Origin: Terriglobia bacterium
GTDB taxonomy: Bacteria; Acidobacteriota; Terriglobia; Bryobacterales; Bryobacteraceae
NCBI GenBank assembly: GCA_020073115.1
Contig: JAIQFU010000001.1
Span: 91,374-153,580 of the forward strand
Length of the DNA: 62,207 bases
Reading direction: 5' to 3'
Shown here: one piece after another, positions 60,011 through 62,207 of the stretch
Layout: the number at the start of each line of letters is the position of its first letter
Position numbering within the stretch: the first letter of the stretch is position 1
Made by a program: the position numbers and the translations under genes
The notes under the pieces: generated by a model
The model's database searches: none
Seen by the model: only the letters and a program-made list of their open reading frames with translations
Told to the model about the DNA's origin: nothing

Positions 60011-62207
60011 ATGTCGAAGCTTATCCTGTTGGCTTTGGCGGCATGGACCGCGGCGGCGCAAACGCAGATCGACCTCCGCAGCCAGGCCAAAAGGGTCGAT
60101 TTCACGGAAGCAGGGTACACCAAGCCGTTAAAAACGGGGACCGCTCTGCCGGCTCATTGTTCGATTGGGGAAATGTTTTTCAAGAGCGACGCTCCGGCGG
60201 GAGCGAACGTATACGGCTGCGCCGCCACGGACACGTGGACGGCGCAAGGCGGGCTTGTGAGCGAGAACTGCTGGGACGATCCGAACGACAAGACGCTCAA
60301 ATGCCGGGATGCGGGCGGAAACATCCACGCGGCGGTACAAACGACGACGCAAGGCGCGCCGAACCAGTGGGTAGACTACATTACACCGGCGGGAATGCCG
60401 CACACCTCGCAGCCGACAGCCGCGGCGGTGGGCGCAGTAGCGGACCCGGGCGCGAACGGCATTCCGTACCGCAGCGCGGCGGGCGCGGCGGCGCCGGCGA
60501 ACGCCGACCACCTCAGCCGTCCGCTGACGTGCGAGGACACGGGAAATGCGAATGCCTACGCATGCGACCTCCTGCCGGCCATCTCGGGTTACACCGCCGG
60601 CACGAGTTACTGGTTCAAGTCCAATAGCACGAACACCGGCTCCGCCACGCTCAATCTGAACAGGCTGGGCGCGCGGCCCATCGTCAAGCAATCGAACAAG
60701 ACCCTGGCAGCCGGCGATATCCAAGCCGGGCAGTGGGTGATGGTGACGTTCGATGGAATCGCCATGCAGATGCAGAGCCAGACGGCGAACGCGGCGAGCG
60801 GCGCGATTGCGACGGTTTTCGGCAGGACGGGCGCGGTGGCGCCCCAAGCGGGCGACTACACCACGGCGCAGGTGACCGAGAGCGGCAACCTGTATTTCAC
60901 GAACCCGCGCGCGCAGCAGGCGTTCAGCTATCCGGGGACGGTGAAGCTCTCGGCGGGAGCCCTGGACTGTCCCACGTGCGTTACGACGGCCACGGCGGCG
61001 GACACGGACCTTTCCGGAAGTTTTCCCCACCTGAACGTGGTGAGGCTGCAAGGGCGCTCCGTAGCGGCCACGCAACCGGCGGACCAGCAATACCTGGCAT
61101 GGAACAGCAGCGCCAGCCGCTGGGAGCCGAAGACGCTCTCCGCGGCTCCCGTGGCATCGATATTCGGCCGGACCGGCGCGATCGCGCAGCAGACCGGCGA
61201 CTATTCTTTTCCGCAGATCGCGGGCTCGGTTTCCACCGGTCAACTGCCGCCGGCGGCGATGCGGACCGACCGAAGCAACTCGATCGCCGCCGGCACCACG
61301 CAGGATTTCAGCGCGGCCGATCACACGCTGCCGATGAAGTCGGGACCCGCGGCCAGTCTCCCCGCCGCGTGCCAACCGGGCGAGGCGTACTTCGCCACCG
61401 ACGCCGCGGCGGGAAACAACGTATACGGCTGCACGGCTGCGAATGCGTGGACCGTGCAGGGAGCGGCCATGTCGGTCAAGAGCGACGGCATCCCGGTCGG
61501 TTCGCGGGCGACCACGAATTATGTCACCGGCCCGGGGCTGATGTCGGTGATCAGCGACTCCGGGTCGGAGATCGAGGTCCTATCGGCCCTGGATACGGCG
61601 GCAGTACAAACGCAATTCGGCGAGCAAAGCGGGACGGCGCTGTACTGCGTCTCCGGAAGCGCTTCGGCGACGGACTTTCAATGCTCGCTGATTCCGTCCG
61701 CCGCGGAATACGCGCCGGGGATGGTACTGCACTGGCAGCCGGACGTAAGCGGGGCCGGGGGCCCGACGACGATAAACGTAGATGGCCTGGGCGCGAAGCC
61801 ATTGAAGCTGCCGGACGGGGCCGGCGACCCGGGCCCCGCCGACATCATCGCGGGCCGGCTCTACGAAGTGTGGTACGACGGCGCAACCTTCCGATTCCTG
61901 CAGACGGCCGCGACCGTGGCGAGCGGGCTGGCCGACCCTGGCGGGAACGGCGTAGTTTACCGAAACGGAGCCGGCGCCACGGCGCGCGCCACGGCCAACG
62001 AAATGAGCGGACCGTCTTACTGCCTGGCGACGGGAGCGGGCGGGACATACGCGTGCGATCTGAACCCGGCGCTCACGGGTTACACGGCCGGAACCACTTA
62101 CTGGTTCCAGGCGAGCGGCGCAAACAGCGGACCTGCTACCATTAACTTCAACTTACTGGGCTCCAAAGCGATCAAGAAACGCTTTGACCAGGAGTTGGAG
62201 GCCGACG
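60011..62207 (+). CDS. Modular tail-fibre-like secreted protein (3' end outside window)
   Basis: Open from ATG 60011 (preceded by GGAGGGGAC) to the window end: 732 codons without a stop. A signal peptide (MSKLILLALAAWTAAAQT) starts it. Three module types recur. Module A (about residues 46-81 and 448-483) has ExxFxxDAxAGxNVYGC and WTxQG. Module B (about 142-265, 543-635 and 642-732) has YTAGTxYWF or YAPGMVLHW, then a TLNLNRLGARPI-type strand. Module C (about 267-290 and 382-405) has the FGRTGA, then QxGDY, pattern known from phage tail fibres. It looks like a trimeric fibre or adhesin. No other phage gene is in view. A long opposite-strand ORF (60128-61375) is a shadow. Confidence 0.75.
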   Translation, partial: MSKLILLALAAWTAAAQTQIDLRSQAKRVDFTEAGYTKPLKTGTALPAHCSIGEMFFKSDAPAGANVYGCAATDTWTAQGGLVSENCWDDPNDKTLKCRDAGGNIHAAVQTTTQGAPNQWVDYITPAGMPHTSQPTAAAVGAVADPGANGIPYRSAAGAAAPANADHLSRPLTCEDTGNANAYACDLLPAISGYTAGTSYWFKSNSTNTGSATLNLNRLGARPIVKQSNKTLAAGDIQAGQWVMVTFDGIAMQMQSQTANAASGAIATVFGRTGAVAPQAGDYTTAQVTESGNLYFTNPRAQQAFSYPGTVKLSAGALDCPTCVTTATAADTDLSGSFPHLNVVRLQGRSVAATQPADQQYLAWNSSASRWEPKTLSAAPVASIFGRTGAIAQQTGDYSFPQIAGSVSTGQLPPAAMRTDRSNSIAAGTTQDFSAADHTLPMKSGPAASLPAACQPGEAYFATDAAAGNNVYGCTAANAWTVQGAAMSVKSDGIPVGSRATTNYVTGPGLMSVISDSGSEIEVLSALDTAAVQTQFGEQSGTALYCVSGSASATDFQCSLIPSAAEYAPGMVLHWQPDVSGAGGPTTINVDGLGAKPLKLPDGAGDPGPADIIAGRLYEVWYDGATFRFLQTAATVASGLADPGGNGVVYRNGAGATARATANEMSGPSYCLATGAGGTYACDLNPALTGYTAGTTYWFQASGANSGPATINFNLLGSKAIKKRFDQELEAD

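Noticed and set aside
60128-61375. A 415-codon open frame on the minus strand
   Set aside because: It is antisense to the continuous signal-peptide-bearing frame from 60011, which carries recurrent modules; the antisense product is Arg-rich.

Overview
This window is a surface-glycan biosynthesis island in a high-GC genome. The style points to an Acidobacteriota member, probably near Solibacter/Bryobacter (inference only). The supporting features are a long secreted SBBP-repeat protein with an IPT/TIG-like domain, a PEP-CTERM protein, FemAB-like acyltransferases, and many GTG/TTG starts with 4-base gene overlaps. No rRNA, tRNA, CRISPR array, transposase or integrase was seen.

Left block (1-13135, minus strand): fourteen tightly packed genes read as one operon. 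It opens with rfbF-rfbG-rfbH, the route to CDP-4-keto-3,6-dideoxyhexose. A NeuB-type synthase without the usual C-terminal SAF domain and a KdsC-type phosphatase follow. Next come a YerE/acetolactate-synthase-like thiamine-diphosphate enzyme, a methyltransferase, an NAD-epimerase, a TIM-barrel isomerase, three short-chain dehydrogenases and two related zinc-motif methyltransferases. Together they suggest a modified, possibly branched or chain-extended, deoxy sugar.

Middle block (13378-35299): a polysaccharide deacetylase, a Doc-type toxin-antitoxin pair, a GNAT/FemAB-like pair and a GmhA-like isomerase. Then come a secreted SBBP beta-propeller protein, a transglutaminase-like protein and a double methyltransferase (class I plus FkbM). 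A minus-strand unit follows with a polytopic membrane glycosyltransferase-like protein, two GT4 enzymes, two hexapeptide acyltransferases, a UDP-GlcNAc 2-epimerase, GNAT and FemAB-like proteins and an alpha/alpha-toroid protein.

Right block (35462-62207): an operon of acyl carrier protein, a KAS III homologue with Ser in place of the catalytic Cys, a Gfo/Idh oxidoreductase, an epimerase, a Wzx-type flippase and a methyltransferase. Next are two GT4 enzymes flanking a radical SAM protein; one GT4 gene carries two compensating frameshifts, the first at a nine-base G tract. Then come a PEP-CTERM protein, a second UDP-GlcNAc 2-epimerase, HicAB, GDP-mannose and UDP-glucose dehydrogenase-type enzymes around a CDP-paratose 2-epimerase-like protein, NAD synthetase, a GT2, two more polytopic proteins with a methyltransferase, and a modular tail-fibre-like secreted protein that runs off the window end.

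Overall the genes provide nucleotide-sugar synthesis (CDP-, UDP- and GDP-linked), sugar decoration, assembly by GT2/GT4 and membrane enzymes, export by a Wzx flippase, and several secreted surface proteins. The least explained parts are the RfbFGH-NeuB-KdsC-TPP operon, the Ser-type KAS III cassette and the domain shared by the FkbM fusion and the neighbouring membrane protein.
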